Shown piece after piece: positions 9,715 through 21,586 of a stretch of DNA of 64,000 bases. Each line of letters begins with the position of its first letter. Within the stretch, counting starts at the first letter, position 1. The DNA is from Azonexus sp. R2A61. GTDB lineage: Bacteria > Pseudomonadota > Gammaproteobacteria > Burkholderiales > Rhodocyclaceae. Where the stretch lies: the NCBI RefSeq assembly GCF_021401135.1, contig NZ_JACBFO010000003.1:372001-436000 (forward strand), in the 5' to 3' direction. The position numbers and the translations under genes are program-made. Under the pieces are notes generated by a model that saw nothing but the letters and a program-made list of their open reading frames with translations, had not been told where the DNA came from and ran no database searches.

Positions 9715-10670
9715 CCGGGATACCTGGCCAGTTCGCCGAGGCAGCGCTCGAGTTGCGCCGGGCCGGCGGCAACTGGAATGCTCGCGTTCGGCAGCGCCAG
9801 CGAATAGGGCAGGCCGGCGGCGTCGGCCTGCAGCAGCCAGCCGGACAGGATCGACAGCCGGGTCTCGAGGTCGGCGGCGGGATCGGTTAGCTGCCAGTCC
9901 AGTTGCAGTTCGCCGCCCTCGCCGCCGGCGAACTGTTTGGCCAGCAACGGCCGCTCGCCGTCGTCGCGGGCGCTCGCCTTCCAGGCGACATGGCGCATCG
10001 GGTCGGCCGGCTGGCGCTGGCGCAGGCCGGCAAAATCCTCCTGGCCTTCCTGGTGCTGCCCCTGTCCGCCGTCGCTGCGCGCCCGGGCCGGTGGCAGCGG
10101 GTGGAGCAGCGGCGTCGGATAGATCAGGCTGTGCAGGGGCGGCTGGAGATAGGCCCAGGCAGTGAACAGGCCGAGCGGATAGACCGTCTGCAGGCGGATG
10201 CGCGGCACCGCGTGTTCGCCGCGCCGGGCCGCCGGCAGGATCACCCGGATCAGGTTTCGTCCTTGTGCCGGAATGTCGCAGCGCGACGGCGGCCGGTCCG
10301 CGCAGGCCAGTTCGATGGCACGTCGTTCGCGCGTGTCATCGTTCTCCACGACGATCTCGCACAATGCCGTTTCGCCGGCGAATACCGGCGGACAGCGGAC
10401 GGCGGTCAGGTGCAGGCCATGAAGGTTGCGGAAGGTGTGGATCATGCCGGTCAGGCACAGGCCGCCGAGCAGGAAAACCAGGGCGTGACCGAGGGCCAGC
10501 GCGTAATTGATCGCGGCCAGCAGCATGGCCAGCAGCGTGGCGGCGAACAGCAGGCCTCCGCGCGTCGGCAGGATGAACACCCGCCGCTGGCCGAGCCGGA
10601 TGGTGCCGGCGGCATCGGTGCGCCAGCGGAACAGATGGCGTTGCAGGAAGCGCTCGACGGCGGCGCGCAC
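9711..10670 (-). CDS. DUF58 domain-containing protein (MoxR-partner type)
   Basis: A 319-residue protein with two adjacent N-terminal membrane segments about residues 35-80 (GGLLFAATLLAMLLAAINYA and the next). An Ig-like beta region and the DUF58 core follow, with the conserved AWKASAR motif near the middle (DPMRHVAWKASAR). Proteins of this type sit between MoxR AAA+ ATPases and transglutaminase-like proteins, and are thought to act with MoxR as chaperone-like partners. No enzymatic activity is established. The stop overlaps the tgpA start, and the moxR stop lies 1 bp upstream of its start. The middle contains a low-complexity Gln/Gly patch (GGQGQHQEGQ). Confidence 0.88.
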   Translation of the reverse strand: MRAAVERFLQRHLFRWRTDAAGTIRLGQRRVFILPTRGGLLFAATLLAMLLAAINYALALGHALVFLLGGLCLTGMIHTFRNLHGLHLTAVRCPPVFAGETALCEIVVENDDTRERRAIELACADRPPSRCDIPAQGRNLIRVILPAARRGEHAVPRIRLQTVYPLGLFTAWAYLQPPLHSLIYPTPLLHPLPPARARSDGGQGQHQEGQEDFAGLRQRQPADPMRHVAWKASARDDGERPLLAKQFAGGEGGELQLDWQLTDPAADLETRLSILSGWLLQADAAGLPYSLALPNASIPVAAGPAQLERCLGELARYPG

Positions 10671-10671
10671 G

Positions 10672-11619
10672 TCAGGGAATGGCGACCTGTGTCAGCAGGC
10701 CGTCAACCGCCTCGCGGCCGACCATGCCGCCGTGCTGCACGCTGACCAGCCGATGGCGTGCGACGGCGACGAAGACAGCCTGGACATCGTCCGGTAGGAC
10801 CATGTCGCGACCGGCCAGCCAGGCCCAGGCGCGGGCTGCGGCCAACAGGGCGATGCCGCCGCGCGGTGACAGGCCGTGGCGGAACTGCGGATTTTGCCGG
10901 CTGGCTTCGATCAGCGCGTGAACGTAATCGATCAGCGCGGGGGAAACGTGCAGCGTTTCGACTTCGCGTTGCAGGCGCAGGATGTCTGCCGGCGTCAGCA
11001 AGGGCGTCAGCAACTCGCTGTCGCGTCGTCTGCCGCCGCCGGCCAGCAAGGCTTTTTCGGCGGCGGCGTCCGGGTAGCCGAGTTCGAGGCGCATCAGGAA
11101 ACGGTCAAGCTGCGATTCGGGCAACGGAAAGGTCCCGATCTGGTGCGACGGATTCTGCGTGGCGATCACGAAAAACGGGCGCGGCAGGCTGCGCGTTTCG
11201 CCTTCGATGCTGACCTGGCCTTCTTCCATCGCTTCGAGCAGCGCGCTCTGCGTTTTCGGCGTCGCCCGGTTGATCTCGTCGGCCAGCAGCAACTGGGCAA
11301 AAACCGGCCCGGGAACGAAACGGAAATCGCCTTGCCCCCGGTCGTAGATCGACACGCCGGTGATGTCGGCCGGCAGCAGATCGGCGGTGAATTGGACACG
11401 GGAGAAATGCAGGCCGAGCAAGCGTGCCAGCGTATGCGCCAAGGTCGTTTTGCCGAGGCCCGGCAGGTCTTCGATCAACAGGTGGCCACCGGCCAGCAGG
11501 CAACTCATGGCCAGGCGGATCTCCCGCTGCTTGCCGAGAATGACGTTTTGCGCCGCATCGAGTACGGGAGCGAAAACTTGCGGTCGACCGTCCTTGCCGG
11601 GCGATTTTGTCGGTGTCAT
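10672..11619 (-). CDS. MoxR-family AAA+ ATPase
   Basis: A 315-residue AAA+ protein of the MoxR branch. Walker A is GLGKTT (about residue 55, EDLPGLGKTTLAHTLARLLG). Walker B is LLLADEINRATPKTQSALLE, sensor 1 lies in FFVIATQNP, and the lid domain follows. MoxR ATPases act as chaperones for partner proteins, here probably the DUF58 and transglutaminase proteins encoded next. The ATG at 11619 is preceded by AGGAAA at good spacing; the longer upstream frame is rejected because the conserved domain begins only after MTPTKSPGKDGRPQVFAPV. The variable N-terminal codons KDGRPQ are encoded by a near-copy (11579-11590) of the GGTCGACC palindrome. It is the first gene of the minus-strand operon. Confidence 0.93.
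   Translation of the reverse strand: MTPTKSPGKDGRPQVFAPVLDAAQNVILGKQREIRLAMSCLLAGGHLLIEDLPGLGKTTLAHTLARLLGLHFSRVQFTADLLPADITGVSIYDRGQGDFRFVPGPVFAQLLLADEINRATPKTQSALLEAMEEGQVSIEGETRSLPRPFFVIATQNPSHQIGTFPLPESQLDRFLMRLELGYPDAAAEKALLAGGGRRRDSELLTPLLTPADILRLQREVETLHVSPALIDYVHALIEASRQNPQFRHGLSPRGGIALLAAARAWAWLAGRDMVLPDDVQAVFVAVARHRLVSVQHGGMVGREAVDGLLTQVAIP
11579..11590. repeat. Near-copy of the GGTCGACC palindrome in the moxR 5' coding end
   Basis: TGCGGTCGACCG matches 12 of the 14 bases of the window's repeated palindrome, which starts at 11579. It sits in the non-conserved N-terminal extension of the MoxR ATPase, one of several copies placed at the ends of genes. Confidence 0.7.
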
Positions 11620-11658
11620 GAAGGTTTCCTGCGGGGCGGTAACAGCCCATTCTAATGC

Positions 11659-11688
11659 TTGAAGCGTCGCGAGAAATGGGACGATAAT
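11659..11688 (+). promoter_or_regulatory. Candidate promoter of the deacetylase-like gene (divergent moxR region)
   Basis: TTGAAG (11659-11664) and GATAAT (11683-11688) are 18 bp apart, 56 bp before the GTG start at 11744. On the opposite strand a TAGAAT element near 11650-11655 could serve moxR, though its -35 is poor. Confidence 0.5.
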
Positions 11689-11743
11689 GGCAATATGACG
11701 AGCGCCGTCCAGTGCGCCGCATCGCAGAGAGAGAAAACAACAA

Positions 11744-12670
11744 GTGACCAGCACTGCTTTCATCACCCATCGTGACTGCCAGCTGCACGACATGGGGACG
11801 CATCATCCGGAATGTCCGCAACGCCTGACGGCGATCAACGATCACCTGATCGCTCAGGGCATTGACGCCTATTTCGTTTATTACGACGCACCGCTGGCCA
11901 CCTTCGAACAACTGCTGCGCGTGCACCCGGCCGCGCATCTGGAGCGCATCAAGCGGGCGTCGCCGGAAATGGGCATCGTCCATCTCGATCCGGATACCGC
12001 GATGAATCCGCACACCTGGCAGGCTGCATTGCGGGCTGCCGGCGCCGGTTGCCAGGCGGTCGACCTGGTGATGCGCGGCGAAGTGGAGAATGCCTTCTGC
12101 GCTGTCCGCCCGCCCGGCCATCACGCCGAGAAGAGCACGCCGATGGGCTTCTGCTTCTTCAACAACATTGGTGTTGCCGCAATGCATGCAGTCAAGGTGC
12201 ATGGCCTGAAGCGCGTCGCCATCATCGACTTCGACGTGCATCACGGCAACGGGACCGAGAACTGTTTTGCCGGCAACGAAAACGTGCTGATGTGCAGCAT
12301 TTTCCAGCATCCCTTCTATCCCTATTCCGGTGCTGACAACCCGGCGGCCAACATGTGCAACGTGCCGCTGGCTGCCGGTTGCGGTGGCGAGGAATTCCGC
12401 GACGCAGTGCTCCAGGTATGGACGCCGCGACTGAAGGAGTTCCAGCCCGAAATGATCTTCATCTCGGCCGGTTTCGACGGTCATTACGAGGACGACATGG
12501 GCGGCCTGAAGCTGGTCGAGAAGGATTTCGCCTGGTGTACCGAGCATCTGAAGAAGCTGGCTGCCGAAATGTGCGGCAAGCGTATCGTCTCCATGCTCGA
12601 GGGCGGTTATGTGATGACCTCGCTGGCGCGCAGCGTCGGTGCCCATCTGCGGGTACTGGCCGATCTCTGA
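11744..12670 (+). CDS. Histone deacetylase-family zinc amidohydrolase
   Basis: A 308-residue bacterial relative of class II histone deacetylases, a group that includes acetylpolyamine amidohydrolases and acetoin-utilisation-like proteins. The active-site blocks are complete: HPECPQRL, RPPGHHAEKSTPMGFCFFNN with the paired histidines, IIDFDVHHGNGTE with the zinc ligands, SAGFDGHYEDDMGG with the third ligand, and the terminal EGGY tyrosine. A working zinc hydrolase is therefore expected; the natural substrate (acetyl-polyamine or acetyl-lysine) cannot be read from sequence. The start is GTG at 11744 after GAGAGAGA. It stands alone between moxR and lysC with its own promoter-like site and a terminator. 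Confidence 0.92.
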   Translation: MTSTAFITHRDCQLHDMGTHHPECPQRLTAINDHLIAQGIDAYFVYYDAPLATFEQLLRVHPAAHLERIKRASPEMGIVHLDPDTAMNPHTWQAALRAAGAGCQAVDLVMRGEVENAFCAVRPPGHHAEKSTPMGFCFFNNIGVAAMHAVKVHGLKRVAIIDFDVHHGNGTENCFAGNENVLMCSIFQHPFYPYSGADNPAANMCNVPLAAGCGGEEFRDAVLQVWTPRLKEFQPEMIFISAGFDGHYEDDMGGLKLVEKDFAWCTEHLKKLAAEMCGKRIVSMLEGGYVMTSLARSVGAHLRVLADL

Positions 12671-12701
12671 AACCCGCGGTGTACGCATTTCAGTAAAAGG
12701 C

Positions 12702-12729
12702 AGGGTGGGGTAAAATCCACCCTCTTTTT
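12702..12729 (+). terminator. Rho-independent terminator between the deacetylase gene and lysC
   Basis: Stem AGGGTGG (12702-12708) pairs with CCACCCT (12717-12723), followed by CTTTTT. The loop contains TAAAAT (12711-12716), which has a weak TTTCAG 17 bp upstream and could double as the lysC -10 element. Confidence 0.75.
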
Positions 12730-12755
12730 GTTTACACGTATAACCGGACGAATCC

Positions 12756-13976
12756 ATGGCGTTGATTGTTCAGAAATACGGCGGCACTTCGGTGGGCAAC
12801 CCCGAACGCATCAAGAATGTCGCCAAGCGCGTCGCCAAGTTCCACGCGCAGGGCCACCAGGTCGTGGTGGTCGTTTCCGCGATGAGCGGTGAAACCAACA
12901 AGCTGATCGCCCTGGCCAAGGAAATTTCGGCCTCTCCCGATCCGCGTGAACTGGACCAGATCTGCGCCACCGGCGAGCAGGTCACCATCGGCCTGCTGGC
13001 GATGGCCCTCAAGGAAATCGGTGTCCCGGCCCGCAGCTATACCGGCGGTCAGGTCAAGGTCCTGACCGACAACACTTTCACCAAGGCGCGCATTCTGTCG
13101 ATCGACGAGCACAACATGCGGGCCGATCTCGATGCCGGCAAGGTCGTCGTCGTCGCCGGTTTCCAGGGCGTCGATGCCGACGGCAACGTCACCACGCTCG
13201 GCCGTGGCGGTTCCGATACCTCCGGCGTGGCGCTGGCCGCCGCGCTGAAGGCCGACGAGTGCCAGATCTACACCGATGTCGATGGCGTTTACACCACCGA
13301 CCCGCGTGTCGTGCCGGAAGCCAAGAAGCTCGACACCATCACCTTCGAGGAAATGCTGGAAATGGCCAGCCTCGGCTCCAAGGTGCTGCAGATCCGCTCG
13401 GTCGAATTCGCCGGCAAGTACAAGGTCAAACTGCGCGTGCTGTCCAGCTTCCAGGATGAAGGCGAGGGCACGCTGATTACTGTTGAGGAAGACAAGAACA
13501 TGGAACAACCGATCATTTCCGGTATCGCCTTCAATCGCGACGAAGCCAAGCTGACCATGCTCGGCGTACCGGATACCCCGGGCATCGCCTACCAGATCCT
13601 GGGCTCGATCGCCGACGCCAACATCGACGTCGACATGATCATCCAGAACGTCGGCCACGACGGCACCACCGATTTCTCCTTCACGGTCAACCGTGGCGAC
13701 TACGCCAAGGCCCAGGGCATCCTGGAAACCGTCAAGCAGAAGCTGGGCGCCCGCGAAGTCACCGGCGACAACAAGATCTGCAAGGTCTCGGCGGTTGGCG
13801 TCGGCATGCGCTCGCATCCGGGCGTTGCCTCGAAGATGTTCAAGGCGCTGGCCGACGAAGGCATCAACATCCAGATGATTTCGACCTCCGAGATCAAGAT
13901 CTCCGTCGTTCTCGACGAAAAGTACCTGGAACTGGCCGTGCGCGTGCTGCACCGCACCTTCGGTCTCGACCAGTAA
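12756..13976 (+). CDS. lysC: Aspartate kinase (monofunctional, lysine/threonine-regulated type)
   Basis: Phosphorylates aspartate, the first step of the lysine, threonine, methionine and diaminopimelate branch. The N-terminal kinase domain opens with the signature KYGGTSVGNPERIKNVA. The nucleotide/substrate block GRGGSDTSGVALAAALKAD lies near residue 150, and GVYTTDPRVVPEAKKLD follows. Two ACT domains (residues about 265-406) would bind the feedback inhibitor. At 406 residues it matches the alpha-type kinase of beta- and gammaproteobacteria, without a fused homoserine dehydrogenase. The ATG at 12756 starts the conserved MALIVQKYGGTS. A tRNA-Ser promoter begins 5 bp after its stop codon. Confidence 0.96.
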   Translation: MALIVQKYGGTSVGNPERIKNVAKRVAKFHAQGHQVVVVVSAMSGETNKLIALAKEISASPDPRELDQICATGEQVTIGLLAMALKEIGVPARSYTGGQVKVLTDNTFTKARILSIDEHNMRADLDAGKVVVVAGFQGVDADGNVTTLGRGGSDTSGVALAAALKADECQIYTDVDGVYTTDPRVVPEAKKLDTITFEEMLEMASLGSKVLQIRSVEFAGKYKVKLRVLSSFQDEGEGTLITVEEDKNMEQPIISGIAFNRDEAKLTMLGVPDTPGIAYQILGSIADANIDVDMIIQNVGHDGTTDFSFTVNRGDYAKAQGILETVKQKLGAREVTGDNKICKVSAVGVGMRSHPGVASKMFKALADEGINIQMISTSEIKISVVLDEKYLELAVRVLHRTFGLDQ

Positions 13977-13980
13977 AAGT

Positions 13981-14009
13981 TTGACCAAAGGGCGCGGAGC
14001 CTATATCAT
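13981..14009 (+). promoter_or_regulatory. Sigma-70-type promoter of tRNA-Ser(GCT)
   Basis: TTGACC (13981-13986), a 17-bp spacer and TATCAT (14004-14009) stand 24 bp before the tRNA 5' end, with a GC-rich discriminator (CCGCGCC) typical of stable-RNA promoters. Confidence 0.7.
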
Positions 14010-14032
14010 CCGCGCCTCGTTGTAGCAGGCAA

Positions 14033-14125
14033 GGACACGTGGCCGAGTGGTCGAAGGCACACCCCTGCTAAGGGTGCATCCGGGCAAAACCTGGATCCAG
14101 GGTTCGAATCCCTGCGTGTCCGCCA
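14033..14125 (+). tRNA. tRNA-Ser (anticodon GCT)
   Basis: A 93-nt class II tRNA. The acceptor is GGACACG (14033-14039) paired with CGTGTCC (14115-14121), followed by G and an encoded CCA. The anticodon stem CACCC/GGGTG encloses CTGCTAA, giving anticodon GCT for AGC/AGU. The long variable arm and GGTTCGAATCC T loop are present. Confidence 0.97.
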
Positions 14126-14161
14126 CCCAAGGGTGGTCATCCAGGCCGGCAGCGAAAAGTG

Positions 14162-14187
14162 AAAGCCCTGATCATTCAGGGCTTTTT
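14162..14187 (+). terminator. Rho-independent terminator after tRNA-Ser
   Basis: AAAGCCCTGA (14162-14171), loop TCAT and TCAGGGCTTT (14176-14185) form a 10-bp stem followed by more T. The arms are symmetrical, so it may also stop transcripts of the convergent GAF-EAL gene. Confidence 0.85.
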
Positions 14188-14233
14188 CTTTTCCGGCGTC
14201 GCAAGAGGTGTTGTGCCGCTCCGCGACGGCCTC

Positions 14234-15472
14234 TCATGCGGAGTTGCCAAAGCCTGCTGCCGCGGCCAGTTCGAGCGGTTTCGACAAGAGGTAGCCTTGT
14301 GCGCAGTCGACGCTCAGCCGCTGGAGTTGCTCTAGTTCCGAGAAGGTTTCGACGCCTTCTGCAATGACCAGGCTGCCGATCTCGTGGGCGAAACTGGTCA
14401 ATCCCCGGGCCAGGGCGCGACGCTTGTCGTCGGTGTCGATGCAGTGGGTGATGCTCATGTCCAGCTTGATGATCTCCGGGGCGAGATTGAGGATGTGACG
14501 CATGCTGGAATATCCGGCGCCGGCATCGTCGACCGCAAGACGGGCGCCATGCTGGCGATACGGAGCGAGTGCATCGGCCAGGGCGCCGTAGTCATGGACG
14601 GCAGCGTGCTCCGTCACTTCGAGTACCACGCGCGACAGATCGCTCAGCGGGGCGAGCACTGGCGACAGTTGTCCCGAAAGGATCAATTCCGGCGAACAAT
14701 TGACGCTCAGGCTGCATTCGCCGGGCAGGCGATTCAGGGCGGCGAGGGCCTTGGTGATCGCCAGCAGTTCGAGTTCCTGGCCGAGACCGGCCCGGGCGGC
14801 CTTGTCGAACCAGCGGTCCGGCGTGTGGCGCGGTTCGATGTCGAAGCGGGACAAGCTCTCGAAACCGCGCAAGCGCTGGTCGGCGATGTAGCAGATCGGC
14901 TGGAACACGATACGCGGTGCCCCCTGTTGCATCGCTGTCCGGATTTCGTCGGCCTGCGCCTGTTGCATGCGCCGGAAAACATCGCTTTCGTCGAGACGTA
15001 CCGCCAGGACTTCGGCGAGCGCATGCATCAATTGCAGGTCGCGTTCTCCCAGCGATGGATTGGGGAGGTAGCTGAAGCAGCAAAGCGTTCCGTAAATCTG
15101 GCCATCCTCGAGTTTGACCGGCACGCTGAGGTGCGAGCCGATGGGGATGGCGCGTGTCGCCGGAATCGATTGTGTCGCCGCCACCAGCGAGGTGTCCGGG
15201 ATGCATTCGGGTAATTCTCCGTTGACGACCTTGAGGCAGTAGCCTTCTTCGAGCGGAATGCGCTGGTCCAGTCGCAGGGGGCCGTCCGGTACGCTGTCGA
15301 GGTATTCGATCCGCCGATCGGGGGCCTCGAAGTGCGAAACGAATGCGACATCCATGGCCAGGTGTTTCCGGATGGCCTTGAGTACGCGGTCGGTTCCTTC
15401 GGTGCAAACCCCCGGCCCAAGTAATCGGGCGAGATGGTGGCTGTTGCTTGCCTGTTCGATGACGGCTTGCAT
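14234..15472 (-). CDS. GAF-EAL protein (probable cyclic-di-GMP phosphodiesterase)
   Basis: A 412-residue protein with an N-terminal GAF-type sensor domain (about 20-165; GSHLSVPVKLEDGQIYGTLC) and a C-terminal EAL domain (about 180-405). EAL enzymes hydrolyse c-di-GMP to pGpG. The motif that names the family reads ESL here (GFESLSRF), and DDFGTG loop 6 is DDAGAG. The other metal and catalytic positions are kept: VNCSPEL, LEVTEH, KLDMS, AEGVET and QGYLLSKP. Activity is therefore likely but not certain. No membrane segment is seen, so it should be cytosolic. The start is supported by AGGAGGT upstream. It is a single-gene unit; its signal is unknown. Confidence 0.88.
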   Translation of the reverse strand: MQAVIEQASNSHHLARLLGPGVCTEGTDRVLKAIRKHLAMDVAFVSHFEAPDRRIEYLDSVPDGPLRLDQRIPLEEGYCLKVVNGELPECIPDTSLVAATQSIPATRAIPIGSHLSVPVKLEDGQIYGTLCCFSYLPNPSLGERDLQLMHALAEVLAVRLDESDVFRRMQQAQADEIRTAMQQGAPRIVFQPICYIADQRLRGFESLSRFDIEPRHTPDRWFDKAARAGLGQELELLAITKALAALNRLPGECSLSVNCSPELILSGQLSPVLAPLSDLSRVVLEVTEHAAVHDYGALADALAPYRQHGARLAVDDAGAGYSSMRHILNLAPEIIKLDMSITHCIDTDDKRRALARGLTSFAHEIGSLVIAEGVETFSELEQLQRLSVDCAQGYLLSKPLELAAAAGFGNSA

Positions 15473-15633
15473 GGCGGACCTCCTTGCATTTGATCGAGCT
15501 GACGCTTTTATTCTATGGGCATTTTTGCGACTTGCAATGGCGATCTGGCCTTCGGCAGCCAGTCTTTCGCGGGGATGGCTTCGTCATGTCCTGGATATTT
15601 ACGGAATACTTACAGATTCTGCCGAGGGTCGGT

Positions 15634-15639
15634 TAAAAT
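15634..15639 (+). promoter_or_regulatory. Weak candidate -10 element of the nqr operon
   Basis: TAAAAT lies 79 bp before nqrA in a 245-bp gap, with only a poor -35 (TTACAG or CTTACA around 15609-15615). A degenerate repeat, TTGCGGTCTACCGG (15669-15682), lies between it and the start codon. Confidence 0.3.
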
Positions 15640-15693
15640 CGAGAGCTTGTCTGCGAGGCGGTGGCTGCTTGCGGTCTACCGGCCAGGGTTTGA

Positions 15694-18264
<2,571 letters not shown>

Positions 18265-18275
<11 letters not shown>

Positions 18276-19050
18276 CAAAGAATCCACCAGCCGCACGCTG
18301 CTGGTTGCCCTGACCGTCAGCCTGGTGGCTGCGGTTTTCGTCGCCGGCGCGGCGGTTTCGCTGAAACCGGTGCAGGTCGAGAACCGTCTGCTCGACAAGC
18401 AGCGCAGCATCCTGTCAATCGCCGGTCTCGGTGACGAGCTGAGCTCGGCCCAGGTCAAGGACTTGTTCAACAGCCGGATCAAGGCGCGTGTCGTCGATCT
18501 GGCGACCGGCGACTACGCCGAGGGCTTCGACCCGGTCAGCTTCGATCCGCTGAAGGCGGCGCGCGACCCGAAAAACTCGAAGGCGCTTAGCGGCGATCAG
18601 GACAAGGCGCTGATCAAGCGGCGCGAACAGTACACCACGGTGTACATGGTCGAGCAGGACGGCAAGATCGAATCGCTGATCCTGCCGATCCGCGGCTACG
18701 GCCTGTGGTCGACGCTGCACGGCTTCCTCGCGCTGAAGGCCGATCTCAATACCGTGGTCGGTCTCGGCTTTTATCAGCATGCCGAGACCCCGGGTCTCGG
18801 CGGCGAGGTCGACAATCCGAAATGGAAAGCGCTGTGGCCCGGCAAGACGCTGTTCGACGATGCCGGCAAGCCGATCATCAAGGTGGTCAAGGGCGGTGTC
18901 GATCCGGCCAGTCCGGATGCCGGCCATCAGGTCGATGCACTGGCCGGCGCGACGCTGACCAGTAACGGCGTCGACAAGCTGCTGCAGTTCTGGCTCGGCG
19001 AGCAGGGCTTCGGGCCCTATCTCGCGAAATTGCGTCAACAGGGGGTGTGA
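18265..19050 (+). CDS. nqrC: Na+-translocating NADH:quinone oxidoreductase subunit C
   Basis: The periplasm-facing subunit, anchored by one N-terminal helix ([20 protein letters not shown]) and carrying covalent FMN. The flavinylation motif is [15 protein letters not shown] about residue 225, with the FMN-bearing threonine in GAT. At 261 residues the length is usual. Conserved [14 protein letters not shown] and [12 protein letters not shown] segments are present. Both NqrB and NqrC need ApbE flavin transferase, yet no apbE lies in this operon or elsewhere in the window. The start overlaps the nqrB end by 11 bp. Confidence 0.95.
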
Positions 19051-19052
19051 GC

Positions 19053-19724
19053 GTGGCACAACAACCTACCGTCAAGGAAGTCCTGTTCAATCCGGTCTTC
19101 AACAACAATCCGATCGCATTGCAGATTCTCGGCATCTGCTCGGCGCTGGCCGTCACCTCCAACCTCAAGACGGCGCTGGTCATGGCCATCGCGCTGACGC
19201 TGGTGACCGCCTTCTCGAACCTGTTCATCTCGCTGATTCGCGCGCAGATTCCGGGTTCGATCCGGATGATCGTGCAGATGGTCATCATCGCCTCGCTGGT
19301 CATCGTCGTCGACCAGCTGCTGCGCGCCTATGCCTTCAGCCTGGCCAAGCAGCTGTCGGTGTTCGTCGGCCTGATCATCACCAACTGCATCGTCATGGGC
19401 CGGGCCGAGGCCTTCGCCATGCAGAACCCGCCGCTGCTGTCCTTCTGGGACGGGATCGGCAACGGTCTCGGCTACAGCACGATGCTCGTCGCGCTCGGCG
19501 TCATCCGCGAACTGTTCGGTGCCGGCAAGCTGCTCGGCGTCGAAATCCTGCCGCTGATCAAGGACGGCGGCTGGTACCAGCCGAACGGCCTGCTGCTGCT
19601 GCCGCCGTCGGCCTTCTTCCTGATCGGCCTGTTCATCTGGGGACTGCGTACCTGGAAGAAGAACCAGGTCGAGCCGGCAAGCTTCCGCATGGCGCCCCAG
19701 GTCAACGACAGGGAGGCCTACTGA
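19053..19724 (+). CDS. nqrD: Na+-translocating NADH:quinone oxidoreductase subunit D
   Basis: A membrane subunit with six helices. NqrD and NqrE together hold an iron centre through paired cysteines; the two expected here are in [10 protein letters not shown] and ITNCIVMGR. At 223 residues the length is normal. Two GTG codons compete as starts, 19047 (overlapping the nqrC stop) and 19053. The second is chosen because [20 protein letters not shown] matches family N-termini and has GGGGGT upstream. Conserved RVIREL-type segments ([16 protein letters not shown]) are intact. Confidence 0.94.
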   Translation: MAQQPTVKEVLFNPVFNNNPIALQILGICSALAVTSNLKTALVMAIALTLVTAFSNLFISLIRAQIPGSIRMIVQMVIIASLVIVVDQLLRAYAFSLAKQLSVFVGLIITNCIVMGRAEAFAMQNPPLLSFWDGIGNGLGYSTMLVALGVIRELFGAGKLLGVEILPLIKDGGWYQPNGLLLLPPSAFFLIGLFIWGLRTWKKNQVEPASFRMAPQVNDREAY

Positions 19725-19725
19725 G

Positions 19726-20334
19726 ATGGAACACCTGCTGAGTCTTTTCGTCCGTTCCGTGTTCATCGAGAACATGGCGCTCTCCTTCTTCCTCGGGATG
19801 TGTTCGTTCATCGCCATCTCGAAGAAGGTCGAGACCGCCATCGGCCTCGGCATCGCCGTCGTCGTCGTCCAGGTGATCACGGTGCCGGCCAACAACCTGG
19901 CCTATACCTACCTGCTGCGCGAAGGCGCACTGGCCTGGGCCGGCATGCCCGATGTCGACCTGTCCTACCTCGGCCTGCTTACCTACATCGGTGTCATCGC
20001 GGCGATCGTCCAGATCCTCGAGATGCTGCTCGACAAGTACGTGCCCAGCCTGTACAACGCGCTCGGCATCTTCCTGCCGCTGATCACCGTCAACTGCGTG
20101 ATCATGGCCGGTTCGCTGTTCATGGTCGAACGCGACTACAACTTCTCGGAGAGCGTGGTTTACGGCTTCGGTTCCGGCGCCTCGTGGGCGCTGGCGATCG
20201 CGCTGCTCGCCGGCATCCGCGAGAAGCTGAAGTACAGCGACGTGCCCGCCGGCCTGCAGGGCCTGGGCATCACTTTCATCACCATCGGCCTGATGTCGCT
20301 GGGCTTCATGTCCTTCTCGGGCATTCAACTCTAA
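19726..20334 (+). CDS. nqrE: Na+-translocating NADH:quinone oxidoreductase subunit E
   Basis: A 202-residue membrane subunit paralogous to NqrD, with inverted topology. The iron-binding cysteines are visible in [10 protein letters not shown] (near residue 26) and [10 protein letters not shown] (near residue 120). The start ATG lies 1 bp after the nqrD stop. Conserved [11 protein letters not shown] and [16 protein letters not shown] segments identify it, and it ends with the expected short hydrophobic tail. Together with NqrD it relays electrons between the 2Fe-2S centre of NqrF and the FMN of NqrC in current models. Confidence 0.95.
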   Translation: MEHLLSLFVRSVFIENMALSFFLGMCSFIAISKKVETAIGLGIAVVVVQVITVPANNLAYTYLLREGALAWAGMPDVDLSYLGLLTYIGVIAAIVQILEMLLDKYVPSLYNALGIFLPLITVNCVIMAGSLFMVERDYNFSESVVYGFGSGASWALAIALLAGIREKLKYSDVPAGLQGLGITFITIGLMSLGFMSFSGIQL

Positions 20335-20343
20335 GGGGCAGGA

Positions 20344-21570
20344 ATGAACATCCAGGAAATCCTGCTCGCCATCGGCATGTTCACCGGCATCGTGCTGGCG
20401 CTCGCGGTCTTCATCATCGCCGCCCGTGCCAAGCTGGTGTCGTCGGGCGATGTCGAGATCGAGATCAACGGCGAGCGCACCATCACCGTGCCGGCCGGCG
20501 GCAAGCTGTTGCAGACGCTGGCCTCGAACAACATCTTCCTGTCGTCGGCCTGCGGCGGCGGCGGTACCTGCGCCCAGTGCAAGTGCCAGGTGCACGACGG
20601 CGGCGGCGAAATGCTGCCGACCGAGGAATCGCACTTCACCAAGCGCCAGGCCAAGGAAGGCTGGCGCCTGTCGTGCCAGACGCCGGTCAAGCAGAACATG
20701 AAGATCGAGGTGCCGGAAGAGGTCTTCGGCGTCAAGAAGTGGGAGTGCACGGTCGAGTCCAACCCGAACGTTGCCACCTTCATCAAGGAACTGACGCTGC
20801 GCCTGCCGGAAGGCGAGAGCGTCGATTTCCGGGCCGGCGGCTACGTCCAGCTCGAATGCCCGGCGCACGTCGCCAACTACAAGGACTTCGACATCCAGCC
20901 CGAATATCGCGGCGACTGGGACAAGTTCAACATGTGGCGTTTCGTGTCGAAGGTCGACGAGCCGGTCATCCGTGCCTACTCGATGGCCAACTATCCGGAG
21001 GAGAAGGGCGTCGTCAAGTTCAACATCCGCGTCGCCTCGCCACCGCCGAACCGCGACGACATCCCGCCGGGCAAGATGTCGTCCTTCGTCTTCAACCTCA
21101 AGCCGGGCGACAAGGTCACGGTCTACGGCCCGTTTGGCGAATTTTTCGCCCGCGACACCGAGGCCGAGATGGTCTTCATCGGCGGCGGCGCCGGCATGGC
21201 GCCGATGCGCTCGCACATCTTCGACCAGCTCAAGCGTCTCAAGTCGACGCGCAAGATCAGCTTCTGGTACGGCGCCCGCTCGATGCGCGAGGCCTTCTAC
21301 GTCGAGGAATTCGACAAGCTGGCCGCCGAAAACCCGAACTTCAAGTGGCATCTGGCGCTGTCCGATCCGTTGCCGGAAGACAACTGGACCGGCTACACCG
21401 GCTTCATCCACAACGTGCTCTACGAGAACTACCTGAAGGACCATCCGGCGCCCGAGGATTGCGAGTTCTACATGTGCGGTCCACCGATGATGAACGCCGC
21501 GGTGATCAAGATGCTGCTCGATCTCGGCGTCGAGCGCGAGAACATCATGCTCGACGACTTCGGCGGCTGA
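20344..21570 (+). CDS. nqrF: Na+-translocating NADH:quinone oxidoreductase subunit F
   Basis: The NADH-oxidising entry subunit of Na+-NQR. One N-terminal membrane helix (about residues 3-25) is followed by a plant-type 2Fe-2S ferredoxin domain, whose cysteines are visible in [15 protein letters not shown] and LSCQTP. The FAD site is RAYSMANYP, and the NADH-binding reductase lobe ends at [13 protein letters not shown] and the conserved LDDFGG terminus. At 408 residues it is full length. It starts 9 bp after nqrE with GGGGCAGGA as ribosome binding site. All motifs are intact. Confidence 0.96.
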   Translation: MNIQEILLAIGMFTGIVLALAVFIIAARAKLVSSGDVEIEINGERTITVPAGGKLLQTLASNNIFLSSACGGGGTCAQCKCQVHDGGGEMLPTEESHFTKRQAKEGWRLSCQTPVKQNMKIEVPEEVFGVKKWECTVESNPNVATFIKELTLRLPEGESVDFRAGGYVQLECPAHVANYKDFDIQPEYRGDWDKFNMWRFVSKVDEPVIRAYSMANYPEEKGVVKFNIRVASPPPNRDDIPPGKMSSFVFNLKPGDKVTVYGPFGEFFARDTEAEMVFIGGGAGMAPMRSHIFDQLKRLKSTRKISFWYGARSMREAFYVEEFDKLAAENPNFKWHLALSDPLPEDNWTGYTGFIHNVLYENYLKDHPAPEDCEFYMCGPPMMNAAVIKMLLDLGVERENIMLDDFGG

Positions 21571-21586
21571 GCGGCGGGGGAGCACT

